From the NCBI GenBank assembly GCA_027494015.1, contig JAOSJP010000001.1:686496-750495 (forward strand): a DNA stretch of 64,000 bases, in the 5' to 3' direction. The stretch comes from Anaerolineae bacterium (GTDB lineage: Bacteria > Chloroflexota > Anaerolineae > Aggregatilineales > Aggregatilineaceae). Positions 53,311 to 61,953 of the stretch are shown here, piece by piece. Made by a program: the position numbers and the translations under genes. The notes under the pieces were generated by a model that saw only the letters and a list, made by a program, of their open reading frames with translations, was not told where the DNA came from and made no database searches. Every line of letters begins with the position of its first letter. Position 1 is the stretch's first letter.

Positions 53311-55893
53311 CTATCCCTCCATCTTCTGCACGACGCACTCGACCAGCGTGGCCGGAACGGGCGTCGCGCCCAGACGCTGCGGGACGAGTATGGTGCCCGC
53401 CGGAGCGTGACCGTTGACGCGGGCTTCGGCGGCCATCTGCACGCCGTCTGCCGTCAGCAGCACGGCGTCGCCCTCGGCGATGCCCAGTGCCTCGGCGTCC
53501 TCCACACTCAACTCCACATACGGCGCGGGCACGCGCTGATGCATGATCGCGCTCGGCGCGAACAACGGCTCCCGGTTGTACAGCAGGCGCACCGGCACCG
53601 CCGCCAATCCGTCGAGCCTGGGCCTGGCAACCTGCACTGGCCGGACTGTCAGGCTGTACTTCTCCTTCTCAGCGTTCGTCGCCCACTGCACGCCCAGCCC
53701 GCCGCGATTCGCATAGGCTGTGCCGCCATAGTACATATCCTGGCCACCCACGAGAGGGAACTGCGGCTCGACATATGCCAGGTTCGGATAGCTCATCTCC
53801 GCATAGCGCAGCACATGCTGCGTGATGTCACGCATGACCAGACCGGGCGCGATACGTGGCTTTGCCCCACCGGGCATGAGCGAACTGGCATGGGCGAACA
53901 CCTTCCACGCGGGCAGCGTGCCCTCCAGCGGCGTCTGCGCCATATAGAAGCGCTGCACGCGGCGCAGGCCGTTGGTGAAGGTGCCCTCGCGCTCGGCAAA
54001 GCTCTGCACAGGCAGGAGCACATGCGCCTTCCCCGCAGTGGGCGTCATGAACTGCGTCGCCAGCACGACGAACTTCGCGCCCGCCAGAACCTCGGCCATC
54101 TGCGCGTCCTCGGCCACCGGATCAGCTTCGGCGATGATCCACATGGCGGGCCGCTGCGCGATCAGATCGTTGGTCGCCCCCGGCCCAAAGCCCATGTCCA
54201 GCGCGCCCTGCATGTTCGCGCCGGGCCACACCGGGATCAGGCCGTTGTTGGGACGCCCGGCGTGCCCCGTGATGACCAGCAGGTTGGCCGCCGCCTGCAT
54301 CAGCTCGCCGTGCTGCGCCAGCGTCACGCCTTCGCCGCCGACGAACACGACCAGGTCCTTCGCGCCCAGCAGAGCCTGCGCCGCCTCCGCGTAGGGCTTG
54401 GGGACGCGCGCCCCTTTCAGGCTGGCGTCGAACTCGGCGAACCCCTCAGCGCGCGCTGCGACGAACTCCTCATCAAGCGCCTTGCCGCGCCGGGCCATGA
54501 CCGCGAAGCTGTTGAGCACGGTCACCGCCTCGCCATAGGGGTAGTGCAGCGCCGCCGTCGCGTAGCGGTCGAGCTTGGTTGCCCGTCCATTGGCAACCAC
54601 CACCTTCGCTCCACGATCGGCAGCCTGCTTGACTTGCAGCCACCAGATCGGCGCTTCTTCGTCCAGGTCGGACGCGATGACCAGAATTGCGCTATCCGGG
54701 CCGAGGTCTTGCAGGCGGGTGCCCACGCCGACCCCCACCTGGGTCACCTGCTCGATGCCGCCCATTGTCGCCGGCCAGACCCCCAGCGGGCAGTCAGCGT
54801 GCGTCAGCCGGGCGAGCTTGCGCAGTTCCCACAAGTCTTCGTTCGACAGGCTGGTTCCCGCCAGGAACCCGGCTCCGCTGCCGTGACGGGCAAGCTGTGC
54901 GGCAATCTCGCCGTAAGCCACTTCCCACTCGACAGGCACCCACTCCCCGTCGCGGCGGATCATCGGCTGCGTCAGGCGCTCCTCCGAGCGGCTGTGGTGG
55001 TGCCCAAAGCGTCCTTTGTCGCAGATCCAGATCTCGTTGACGGCTTCGTTCTGGCGCGGCATGATGCGCTTGATCATCTTCCTGCCGCCGAAGTCGCGGT
55101 CGAGCCGCGTGCCGGCGCTGATGTTGCACCCCACCGGGCAGTGCGGGCAGATGCTCGCCACCTCGTCCATCTCCCAGGGGCGCGCGCCGAAGCGAAAGTC
55201 CGTCGTCGTCAGCGCTCCCACCGGGCAGATGTCAGTCGTGTTGCCGCTGAATTTCGTATCAAACGGCGGATCGCTGACGGTGATGATCTGCAAGCGCCGC
55301 CCGCGCTCGTAGAAGGCCAGCACGTCATCGCCCACGATCTCGTCGCAGAAGCGGATGCACCGTGCGCACTGGATGCACCGCTCGCGGTCCAGGTAGATCA
55401 ACTCGCCCAGCGGCATCTGCTTGGCCAGGTGCATCTTGTCGTCATAGATGAACCGCGACACCCCCGGGCCATAGGCCATCGTCAGGTCCTGCAGCGGGCA
55501 CTCACCACCCTTGTCGCAGATGGGGCAATCCAGCGGGTGGCTGGTCAGCAGGAATTCCAGAACGTTAAAGCGCGCCTGGGCGACCGCCGCCGAATCCGAG
55601 CGCACCACCATGCCAGGGCTGGTTTCCTGCGTGCACGCGGTCTGCAGCTTGGGAAACCAGCGCACGACTGGCTGCCCGTTCTCGTCGCGCTCCGGCTGGC
55701 CAGTCTCGCGGTTGATGGCCAGTGTGCCCAGTTCTACGAGACACAAACGGCACATGCCCACCGGATCGAGCTTGGGATGGTAGCAGAACACGGGGATGTC
55801 AATCCCGTGCATTTTCGCCGCATCAACCAGGTTCATTCCCCTGGGAACCTGGTAGTCCTGACCGTCAATGGTGATCGTAATGGTTTCGGTCAT
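53311..55893 (-). CDS. nuoG: NADH-quinone oxidoreductase subunit G
   Basis: 860 residues. N-terminal [2Fe-2S] domain with Cys37, Cys48 and Cys51 (VFCYHPKLDPVGMCRLCLVE); then the His-ligated cluster region (HPLDCPICDKGGECPLQDLT), the 4Fe-4S motif RERCIQCARCIRFCDEI and the N7-type cluster CPHCPVGCNISAG. The C-terminal part is the molybdopterin-oxidoreductase-like fold (EAVNEIWICDKGRFGHHHSR on), which has no cofactor in complex I. The start is ATG 55893 behind GAGGAGCGAT; a TTG four codons earlier is not used. It follows a small helical-repeat gene. Confidence 0.97.
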   Translation of the reverse strand: MTETITITIDGQDYQVPRGMNLVDAAKMHGIDIPVFCYHPKLDPVGMCRLCLVELGTLAINRETGQPERDENGQPVVRWFPKLQTACTQETSPGMVVRSDSAAVAQARFNVLEFLLTSHPLDCPICDKGGECPLQDLTMAYGPGVSRFIYDDKMHLAKQMPLGELIYLDRERCIQCARCIRFCDEIVGDDVLAFYERGRRLQIITVSDPPFDTKFSGNTTDICPVGALTTTDFRFGARPWEMDEVASICPHCPVGCNISAGTRLDRDFGGRKMIKRIMPRQNEAVNEIWICDKGRFGHHHSRSEERLTQPMIRRDGEWVPVEWEVAYGEIAAQLARHGSGAGFLAGTSLSNEDLWELRKLARLTHADCPLGVWPATMGGIEQVTQVGVGVGTRLQDLGPDSAILVIASDLDEEAPIWWLQVKQAADRGAKVVVANGRATKLDRYATAALHYPYGEAVTVLNSFAVMARRGKALDEEFVAARAEGFAEFDASLKGARVPKPYAEAAQALLGAKDLVVFVGGEGVTLAQHGELMQAAANLLVITGHAGRPNNGLIPVWPGANMQGALDMGFGPGATNDLIAQRPAMWIIAEADPVAEDAQMAEVLAGAKFVVLATQFMTPTAGKAHVLLPVQSFAEREGTFTNGLRRVQRFYMAQTPLEGTLPAWKVFAHASSLMPGGAKPRIAPGLVMRDITQHVLRYAEMSYPNLAYVEPQFPLVGGQDMYYGGTAYANRGGLGVQWATNAEKEKYSLTVRPVQVARPRLDGLAAVPVRLLYNREPLFAPSAIMHQRVPAPYVELSVEDAEALGIAEGDAVLLTADGVQMAAEARVNGHAPAGTILVPQRLGATPVPATLVECVVQKMEG

Positions 55894-55935
55894 ATCGCTC
55901 CTCAAGAGCCAGAGCCTTGGGGTATACCAAGCCTG

Positions 55936-56223
55936 CTACGAACCTTGCGGTGCCTGACCGCACTGGCGCAGCCCGGCGTCAGCCCGGTCTATGTACGACT
56001 GGTAGATGTAGCCCCAGGCGCTACCCTGGTAGGCCTGAGCGGCCAATGCCCGCGCCCGCGCAAAGTCCTTCCTGGCGTGGGGAAGCTGCCCGCAGGCCAG
56101 CCATTCCTCGCCGCGCAGCAGGTAGTTGACGGGCGCGTCCGGGTTGGCAGTGATCAGCCACGACAGCACAGCGATCTGCGCCCTGCGCGTGGGTTTCGCG
56201 CCACCCGCTCTCTCCCGCCCCAT
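55936..56223 (-). CDS. Small TPR-like protein within the nuo operon
   Basis: 95 residues. A basic N-terminus (RERAGGAKPTRRAQIAVLSW) is followed by helical-repeat sequence: APVNYLLRGEEWLACGQLPH, ARKDFARARALAAQAYQGSA and WGYIYQSYIDRADAGLRQCG, with the small/large residue spacing of a TPR pair. No other domain. It lies 42 bp before nuoG and 27 bp after nuoF, same strand, so it is cotranscribed. ATG 56223 behind AAGGGG. Function unknown; a complex I assembly or scaffolding role is inference. Confidence 0.7.
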   Translation of the reverse strand: MGRERAGGAKPTRRAQIAVLSWLITANPDAPVNYLLRGEEWLACGQLPHARKDFARARALAAQAYQGSAWGYIYQSYIDRADAGLRQCGQAPQGS

Positions 56224-56250
56224 GTGCCAGACCCCTTCCCAAGCCTGGGG

Positions 56251-57528
56251 TCACGCTTCCGCCGCGACAGGCTCCGCCAGGCCGATGTACTGCTCGTACT
56301 CCTCGCGGAACTGCCGTACCGTGCTCAGCACGGGGTTGCAGGCGAAATCGCCCAGGGCGCACAGCACCAGCCCCATGATCTGCTGCGGGACCTTCTCCAG
56401 CAGTTCCAGGTCGTGCGCCGTCCCTTCGCCGCGCAGAATGCGCTCGTAGATTCTGTCGAGCCAGTAGGTCCCCTCGCGGCAAGGCGTGCACTTGCCACAG
56501 CTTTCGTGCCTGAAGAAGTGAGTCATCTTGGCAGCAGCCCAGACCATGTCGGTGTCTTCGTCCATCAGGATGAACGACGCCGACCCCAGCGTGCTGCCCA
56601 GCGCGGCCACGCTCTCATACGTCAGCGGCGCGTCGAGCACCTCTTCAGTGGCGCGCAGCACCGGGCCGCTGGCTCCCGACGGCAGGATGCCCTTGAGCTT
56701 CTTCCCGTTGGGAACACCGCCCGCCTGCTCGTAGATCAGCTCGCGGAAGGTGATGCCCAGCGGCAGCTCGTAGTTGCCGGGGCGCTCCACATGCCCACTC
56801 ATGCAGAAGATCTTCGGGCCAGGGCTTTCCGGCGTGCCGATGGCCTTGTAAGCGTCTGCGCCATTCAGGATGATCCAGGGCACGTTGGCCAGCGTCTCGA
56901 CGTTGTTGACCACCGTCGGCGCGTAGTACAGGCCGCCGCCGACCTGCGCCGGGAACGGCGGGCGCACGCGCGGCTGACCGAGCAACCCCTGCACGCTGTT
57001 GAGCAGCGCGCTCTCTTCGCCACAGATGTACGCGCCCGCACCCAGGTGCACATAAACCGGGCAACTCCACCCGCTGCCGAGGATATTCTCGCCAGCCAGG
57101 TTCGCCTGGCGCGCCTCCTCGATGCGTTCTTCCAGAGCGTGGGCCAGGTCCCAGAACTCCCCGCGACAGTAGATGTAGACCGCCGTCGCCTGAATGGCAT
57201 AGGCCGCGATCAGCGCGCCTTCGATCACCTGATGCGGGTTCTTCTCCAGCAGTTCGCGATCTTTGAAGGTGCCCGGCTCGCTCTCGTCGGCGTTGACCGT
57301 CACGTATTTCGCCGACGCGCCTTTGGGGATGAACGACCATTTTCGCCCGGTCGGGAACCCCGCGCCGCCGCGCCCACGCAGGTTGGACGCCGAGACAATC
57401 TGGATCACTTCGTCAGGTGACAGGTCATTGACTGCGCGCTTCAGGGCGTCGTAACCGCCGTTCGCCACGTAGGTATCAAACTGCCAGATGTCGGCTATGT
57501 CACGGTCGCGCAGCAGAATATGTGCCAT
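56251..57528 (-). CDS. nuoF: NADH-quinone oxidoreductase subunit F
   Basis: 425 residues; binds NADH and FMN and passes electrons into the complex. NADH/FMN site: RGRGGAGFPTGRKWSFIPKG, VTVNADESEPGTFKDRELLE, and YICGEESALLNSVQG. The N3 cluster ligands CGKCTPCREG plus the fourth Cys in LGDFACNPV are present. ATG 57528 has a weak ribosome site; the next upstream in-frame starts are unsupported. A GNAT gene separates it from nuoE. Confidence 0.97.
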   Translation of the reverse strand: MAHILLRDRDIADIWQFDTYVANGGYDALKRAVNDLSPDEVIQIVSASNLRGRGGAGFPTGRKWSFIPKGASAKYVTVNADESEPGTFKDRELLEKNPHQVIEGALIAAYAIQATAVYIYCRGEFWDLAHALEERIEEARQANLAGENILGSGWSCPVYVHLGAGAYICGEESALLNSVQGLLGQPRVRPPFPAQVGGGLYYAPTVVNNVETLANVPWIILNGADAYKAIGTPESPGPKIFCMSGHVERPGNYELPLGITFRELIYEQAGGVPNGKKLKGILPSGASGPVLRATEEVLDAPLTYESVAALGSTLGSASFILMDEDTDMVWAAAKMTHFFRHESCGKCTPCREGTYWLDRIYERILRGEGTAHDLELLEKVPQQIMGLVLCALGDFACNPVLSTVRQFREEYEQYIGLAEPVAAEA

Positions 57529-57596
57529 TGTCGTCAAAACCCCGTTCCTGTGCGGGTCTCCCGCGTCAGTCAGCAGCAATGCTCCCAGTGTCCCGT

Positions 57597-58043
57597 TCAG
57601 ACCTCATCATCGTCACGCTTGATCAAATAATGAATGTCGGGATACACCGTATAGCCAGCTCCTTGAAAGAGCGCCATGCTCGGCGCATTCCAGTCTTCGA
57701 TCAGCGCCGCGATGATCCCTATCCCCTGGGCGCGCAACAGGCGCTCCGCTTCAACAATGAGGCGCTTGCCAACGCCGCACCGCCGGAAGGCCGGGTGAAC
57801 CGCCAGCCGGTTGATCCACCCCTTGCGCCCGTCATGCGTCACCACCGCAACGCCCACAAGCGCTCCCGCAGCGCGCAGACCGATCACCGTCTGCGTGCCC
57901 CCGGCAAGCTGCCGGGCGAACTGCTCAGCGCTGTCGCGCCCCGCCGGGCGGATGTGCAGCCCGGCCTGCCGCCAGAGCGCGAGCACGCTCTCATAGTCGG
58001 CGGCGGACAGAACTGCCAGGTTGAGTTCATCCCCCGCGACCAT
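57597..58043 (-). CDS. GNAT N-acetyltransferase within the nuo operon
   Basis: 148 residues, single GNAT domain: AVLSAADYESVLALWRQAGL, acetyl-CoA loop LAVHPAFRRCGVGKRLIVEA (RxxGxG), and NAPSMALFQGAGYTVYPD, the standard ending. It is transcribed between nuoE and nuoF on the same strand: 9 bp after nuoE, 68 bp before nuoF. No specific substrate can be read from the sequence. Acetylation of a complex I subunit is a testable idea, but chance insertion is as likely. Confidence 0.87.
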   Translation of the reverse strand: MVAGDELNLAVLSAADYESVLALWRQAGLHIRPAGRDSAEQFARQLAGGTQTVIGLRAAGALVGVAVVTHDGRKGWINRLAVHPAFRRCGVGKRLIVEAERLLRAQGIGIIAALIEDWNAPSMALFQGAGYTVYPDIHYLIKRDDDEV

Positions 58044-58052
58044 CGGCCTGCG

Positions 58053-58553
58053 TCACCCGTCCACCCCATCGCCTCGGCTGGCTTCGGCGCGCCATTGCTC
58101 AACGAGCGCCTTGACCTTCTCCAGGTCCAGGTTCTCATGATAGTGGAAATTGCACTGAAGCATGGGCGCTTTGTCGCACGCGGCCAGGCACATCACCGGC
58201 TCGACAGTGAACAGGCCATCTTCGGTGGTCCCGCCGTGTTTGTCCAACCCCAGATACGCGCAAAGCTCGCTGAAGAACTCGTCAGCGCCGCGCAGCGCGC
58301 ACGGCAGATCGGTGCACACCTGCAGCCAGAACTTCCCTTTGGGCTTCTCGGAGTACATCGTATAGAAGCCGGCAATGGACTGCACCTGAGTCGGATCAAC
58401 ATCGCACAACTCAGCGACTTCGTGCAGCACCTCTTCTGAGAGCCAGCCGTATTCCTCTTGCGCCAGGTAGAGCAGCGCCATCACCCCGGAACGCCTATCC
58501 GGATACTTGGCGAAGATCTTCTCGATGCGCTCAGCATGTTTCTCAGCCAGCAC
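58053..58553 (-). CDS. nuoE: NADH-quinone oxidoreductase subunit E
   Basis: 166 residues; carries the N1a [2Fe-2S] cluster. The four ligands are in VCTDLPC and CLAAC, with the usual VEPVMCLAACDKAPMLQCNF context. The helical N-terminus has KYPDRRSGVMALLYLAQEEY and GWLSEEVLHEVAELCDVDPT. GTG 58553 is the start, supported by GGGAG with a 7-base spacer. Normal length. Confidence 0.97.
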   Translation of the reverse strand: MLAEKHAERIEKIFAKYPDRRSGVMALLYLAQEEYGWLSEEVLHEVAELCDVDPTQVQSIAGFYTMYSEKPKGKFWLQVCTDLPCALRGADEFFSELCAYLGLDKHGGTTEDGLFTVEPVMCLAACDKAPMLQCNFHYHENLDLEKVKALVEQWRAEASRGDGVDG

Positions 58554-58595
58554 GCCACTACTCCCGTTTTGGTGCTCGCCAGTCCGGGCCGGCCA

Positions 58596-59837
58596 TCAGC
58601 GGTCGGCGTCGCCCAGCACAATGTCAACCGTACCGATGATGCCCACCAGGTCAGCGATGAGGTACCCCTTGGATAGATGGGGCAGCGCGCTCAGGTGGAT
58701 GAAGCTCGGCGTGCGGAAGTGCACGCGCCAGGGCTTCGGGCTGCCGTCGCTGATCAGGTAGCAACCCAGCTCGCCGCGCGGACTCTCGACCCGCACGTAG
58801 ACTTCCCCTTCGGGCGGGCAGAAGCCCTCGGTCCACAGCTTGAAGTGGTGAATGACCGCCTCCATGCTCGTGCCCAGCTCGGAGCGCGGCGGCGGAACGT
58901 ACTTGCGGTTGTTGGAGCGAACCGGGCCGCCCGGCAGATTGTCAATCGCCTGCTGCACGATGCGCAGACTCTGGCGCATCTCCTCAACGCGAATCAGATA
59001 GCGGTCGTACACGTCGCCATGCTGGCCGAGCGGCACATCGAACTCAAACTGCTCGTAGCTGCTGTAGGGGATCGCCTTGCGAATGTCCCAGTTGATGCCC
59101 GACCCGCGCAGTGTCGGCCCCGTGCAGCCGAGAGCAACAGCATCCTGCGCCGACAGAAACCCAATGGCCTGCGTGCGGTCAAGCCACAGCGGGTTGTCTG
59201 TCAGCAGGCGCTCGTAATCATCAATACGGGCCGGGAAGTAGCTGATGAAGTCGCGCACCGCCGGCTCAAACTCCTCCGGCGTATCGCGCCACAGCCCGCC
59301 AGGCCGGAAGTAGGTGGTCATCATGCGCTGCCCGGAGACTATCTCGAAGATGTCTTGCAGCTTCTCGCGCTCGCGGAAACAGTACAGGAACACGCTCATC
59401 GCGCCGATATCCAGCGCGTGCGTGCCCAGCCACACCAGATGGCTGTTGATGCGCGTCAGCTCGGCCAGCAGCACGCGCAGGTACTGCGCCCTGGGGGGTA
59501 CGTCGAGGTCAATGATCTTCTCTATAGCCAGGCAGAAGACCAGGTTGTTGCCCATGGGGTTCAGGTAGTCCATGCGATCAGTCATCGTGATCGCCTGCTC
59601 GTACAGCTTGGCCTCCATGTTCTTCTCAATGCCTGTGTGCAGATACCCGATATCTGGCACGCAGTTGACGACCATCTCACCGTCAAGCTCCAGCATCAGG
59701 CGCAGCACGCCATGCGTGCTGGGATGCTGAGGCCCCATATTGAGCACAATCGTCTCGCCGCTGAGCGCGCGCTCAGAGACCAGCCCTTTGAGTTGCTGAA
59801 TATCACCTGCCCACACACTGTCCTGTAGACCGCTCAT
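58596..59837 (-). CDS. nuoD: NADH-quinone oxidoreductase subunit D
   Basis: 413 residues, the 49-kDa-type subunit lining the quinone pocket. Signatures: LNMGPQHPSTHGVLRLMLEL, GYLHTGIEKNMEAKLYEQAI, DRMDYLNPMGNNLVFCLAIE, RSGINWDIR-type segment (RGSGINWDIRKAIPYSSYEQ), and the end PSFIHLSALPHLSKGYLIAD ... GTVDIVLGDADR. The quinone-binding His and Asp are present. It is a separate gene, not fused to nuoC. ATG 59837 behind GAGGGTGA. Confidence 0.97.
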   Translation of the reverse strand: MSGLQDSVWAGDIQQLKGLVSERALSGETIVLNMGPQHPSTHGVLRLMLELDGEMVVNCVPDIGYLHTGIEKNMEAKLYEQAITMTDRMDYLNPMGNNLVFCLAIEKIIDLDVPPRAQYLRVLLAELTRINSHLVWLGTHALDIGAMSVFLYCFREREKLQDIFEIVSGQRMMTTYFRPGGLWRDTPEEFEPAVRDFISYFPARIDDYERLLTDNPLWLDRTQAIGFLSAQDAVALGCTGPTLRGSGINWDIRKAIPYSSYEQFEFDVPLGQHGDVYDRYLIRVEEMRQSLRIVQQAIDNLPGGPVRSNNRKYVPPPRSELGTSMEAVIHHFKLWTEGFCPPEGEVYVRVESPRGELGCYLISDGSPKPWRVHFRTPSFIHLSALPHLSKGYLIADLVGIIGTVDIVLGDADR

Positions 59838-59870
59838 TCACCCTCGCTCCAACGAACAAAGACCCCTGCC

Positions 59871-60389
59871 CTACTCGCGGGCATATGGTTTGTGCCTGTC
59901 CACCTCATCGAAGTTGAAGGAGAACTGCACTGTCTCATAGCCGAGCGGGTAGTCCTTCCGCAGCGGGTGCCCGTCCCACCCATCTGGCATCAGAATACGG
60001 CGCAGGTCAGGGTGCCCGGTGAACACCACGCCAAACAAATCGTAGATTTCCCGCTCCGACCAGTTCGCCGCAGGGAAGACTCCCGTCACGCTTGGCAGCT
60101 CAGGGTCGTCGCCAGACAGGTAGACCTTCAGCCGCAGCGACCGGTTGTGTACCATTGAATACAGGTGATACGACACGGCGAAGCGCGGCTCCTGCGGGTG
60201 ATAATCTACCCCGGCCACGTCAGACAGGAAGTTGTATTCCAGACCTTTAGTGTCGCGGCAGTAACGACACACCTCGGCAATGCTGTCCGCAACAACGATC
60301 ACCGTGATCTCACCGCGAAACTCCTGCGTGTCTTCCACAGCCTGCGGAAATGCACTGGTCAACGCCTCAACCGGGTCCAGCATAGTCAT
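59871..60389 (-). CDS. nuoC: NADH-quinone oxidoreductase subunit C
   Basis: 172 residues, 30-kDa-type subunit. The signature YHLYSMVHNRSLRLKVYLSG leads to SVTGVFPAANWSEREIYDLF and GVVFTGHPDLRRILMPDGWD, then HPLRKDYPLGYE, the diagnostic motif. ATG 60389 is preferred over TTG 60392, both behind GGGAAAGAG. It precedes nuoD by 33 bp. Confidence 0.97.
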   Translation of the reverse strand: MTMLDPVEALTSAFPQAVEDTQEFRGEITVIVVADSIAEVCRYCRDTKGLEYNFLSDVAGVDYHPQEPRFAVSYHLYSMVHNRSLRLKVYLSGDDPELPSVTGVFPAANWSEREIYDLFGVVFTGHPDLRRILMPDGWDGHPLRKDYPLGYETVQFSFNFDEVDRHKPYARE

Positions 60390-60431
60390 CAACTCTTTCC
60401 CTTGCTGCCTGTCACAGACCGGCGAGCGCCC

Positions 60432-60914
60432 TCACGCCCAGTCGGTTATCCGTTCCTGCTTTACACGCTCATGCAGCGTGATGATACCGTGAATCAGTTG
60501 TTCTGGCCGGGGAGGGCAGCCAGCAATATACACGTCAACGGGCACAATCTCGTCCACGCCCTGCACGATGGCGTAATTGTTGTAGACTCCGCCGCAAGAG
60601 GCGCAATCGCCCATGCTGATCACCCACTTGGGATCGGGCATCTGATCGTATAGTTGGCGCAGCACCGGCGCCATCTTGCGCGTCACACGGCCCGCCACGA
60701 TCATCAGATCGCTCTGGCGGGGGCTGGGCCGCATGAGTTCCATCCCGAACCGCGAAAGATCGTAGACGGATGCCTGGGTACTCATCATCTCAATGGCGCA
60801 GCAGGCCAGGCCAAATAGCATCGGCCACATGGCCCGCGTCCGCGCCCAGTTCACGGCGTCTTCAAGGCGGACAGTGACGATTCCCAGGTCGCCCAGCTTC
60901 GATGTCACTCCCAT
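60432..60914 (-). CDS. nuoB: NADH-quinone oxidoreductase subunit B
   Basis: 160 residues; holds cluster N2, the electron donor to quinone. The ligands are in [10 protein letters not shown] (tandem Cys), [11 protein letters not shown] and [11 protein letters not shown], with the [20 protein letters not shown] segment between. The start at ATG 60914 lies behind GGAGGGTTGGA and overlaps the nuoA stop by 10 bp, so the two are coupled. Confidence 0.97.
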   Translation of the reverse strand: MGVTSKLGDLGIVTVRLEDAVNWARTRAMWPMLFGLACCAIEMMSTQASVYDLSRFGMELMRPSPRQSDLMIVAGRVTRKMAPVLRQLYDQMPDPKWVISMGDCASCGGVYNNYAIVQGVDEIVPVDVYIAGCPPRPEQLIHGIITLHERVKQERITDWA

Positions 60915-61261
60915 TCCAACCCTCCGACCTTCCACTCGTACACAAAGCCCAGCGTCAACACGAAGAAAAACGCCCCCATCACCGCCAGGCCGTAAAGACC
61001 ATAATCGCGGAACACCACCGCCCAGGGCAGGAAGAAGATCACCTCGATGTCGAACAGGATGAAGAGCACCGCTACCCTATAGAATCGCACGGGAATGCGC
61101 CGGATCGCTTCTCCGTAAGGCTGCATACCGCTTTCATACGGGGCCAGCTTGCGCGCCGTTGGGCGGAAAGGACCCAACAGACGCGACATGAAGACAAAGA
61201 GGATGCAGACAGCAACGGCGAGAACCAACAACGAGACCATGGGGGCGAAGTCTGATGGCAC
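60905..61261 (-). CDS. nuoA: NADH-quinone oxidoreductase subunit A
   Basis: 118 residues, three helices. The conserved loop [20 protein letters not shown] and [20 protein letters not shown] with its acidic residues belong to ND3 proteins. First gene of the operon. GTG 61261 is preceded by GGGAG with a 10-base gap; ATG eight codons in would remove nothing conserved. Confidence 0.96.
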   Translation of the reverse strand: MPSDFAPMVSLLVLAVAVCILFVFMSRLLGPFRPTARKLAPYESGMQPYGEAIRRIPVRFYRVAVLFILFDIEVIFFLPWAVVFRDYGLYGLAVMGAFFFVLTLGFVYEWKVGGLEWE

Positions 61262-61300
61262 GATAATAAGCTCCCTACTACGCAGTAGGCTTCGCGCTAA

Positions 61301-61318
61301 TTGTTCTGATTAGAACAA
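61301..61318. promoter_or_regulatory. Palindromic operator candidate in the nuo leader
   Basis: Perfect inverted repeat TTGTTCT-GATT-AGAACAA, lying just downstream of the promoter's -10, around the expected start of transcription and first 20 bases. A second small inverted repeat, CCTACT-ACGC-AGTAGG (61274-61289), follows in the leader. Confidence 0.55.
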
Positions 61319-61327
61319 GTGCTTCAG

Positions 61328-61356
61328 AGATTAGCATAAAGGCCAACCGGTGTCAA
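61328..61356 (-). promoter_or_regulatory. Promoter of the nuo operon
   Basis: Minus strand: TTGACA (61351-61356), 17-base spacer, TAATCT (61328-61333). It is the best match to a sigma-70 promoter in the window, 66 bp upstream of the nuoA start. Confidence 0.75.
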
Positions 61357-61377
61357 ACCACCAAGGGCCAGGCGCAG

Positions 61378-61925
61378 GGCTGTTGCAAAGTCAGGGGACA
61401 AAAAGACCTTTCCGGGTTAGGGTAGTGTTACACCACAGAATCCACACCAGGAAAGGTCACCATGAACTATAACACAGACGAGAGCAGGCGGGCAGAAGGG
61501 TTTTTCTTTGAGATAGGCAGCTTGTATGACAGCTTGAGCCAGTTGGTCGTCCAGCGGGCCCGACGCGGGGCGCGCTACCCGCTAGTGGCTGTACTGGTGA
61601 TCGTCGTGCTGGCCAAGCTGTCAGGGGAGGATGAATCACGCCGGATTGCTGAGTGGGCGAAGCTGCGCAGCGAGACGCGGATCGCCGCGCTGCATTTGAA
61701 GCGGGAGACGATGCCCCATCACACGACCTTCAGTCGGGTTTTGGGACATGCGGTGGATGTTGAGCACTTTGAAGCGGTGGTGAGCGAGTTTTTCAGTCGT
61801 CAGCAGCCCGCCCAGGCTCATATAGCCCTTGATGGCAAGACGCTGCGGGGGACCATTGAGACGGGACAAAGTCAGGGGGTTCACTTACTGGCCGCCTATT
61901 TGCCTGAGGTAGGGGTCGTGGTGTG
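61378..61925 (+). mobile_element. Truncated ISAs1-type insertion sequence
   Basis: From about GGGCTGTTGCAAAG (61378, presumed left end) to the point where transposase similarity stops (about 61920). An inverted pair GACCTTTCC (61410-61418) / GGAAAGGTC (61451-61459) lies before the transposase start. No right end is seen; the sequence runs straight into the tail of ino1. Confidence 0.7.
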
Positions 61926-61953
61926 GCGCGGAGAACGAACTGCCGCGCGCTAG
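61462..61953 (+). pseudogene. ISAs1-family transposase, N-terminal remnant
   Basis: 163 residues against about 370 in complete ISAs1 transposases. The family start LYDSLSQLVVQRARRGARYP, then LVAVLVIVVLAKLSGEDESR and RETMPHHTTFSRVLGHAVDV; the first DDE aspartate is retained in IALDGKTLRGTI. The normal sequence stops at LPEVGVVV, and the last ten codons are read from the complement of the ino1 end. The other two catalytic residues are missing, so it is inactive. ATG 61462 lies behind AAGGTCACC. Confidence 0.85.

Noticed and set aside
53278..57420. Very long plus-strand open frame (1380 codons) opposite nuoG and nuoF
   Set aside because: Its sequence is Arg/His/Gln/Ala-rich with no motif, and the minus strand encodes NuoG and NuoF with full motifs. 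High GC gives long antisense frames.
61262..61300. Riboswitch in the nuo leader
   Set aside because: Only a short inverted repeat is present; no conserved aptamer core recognised in this 60-bp leader.
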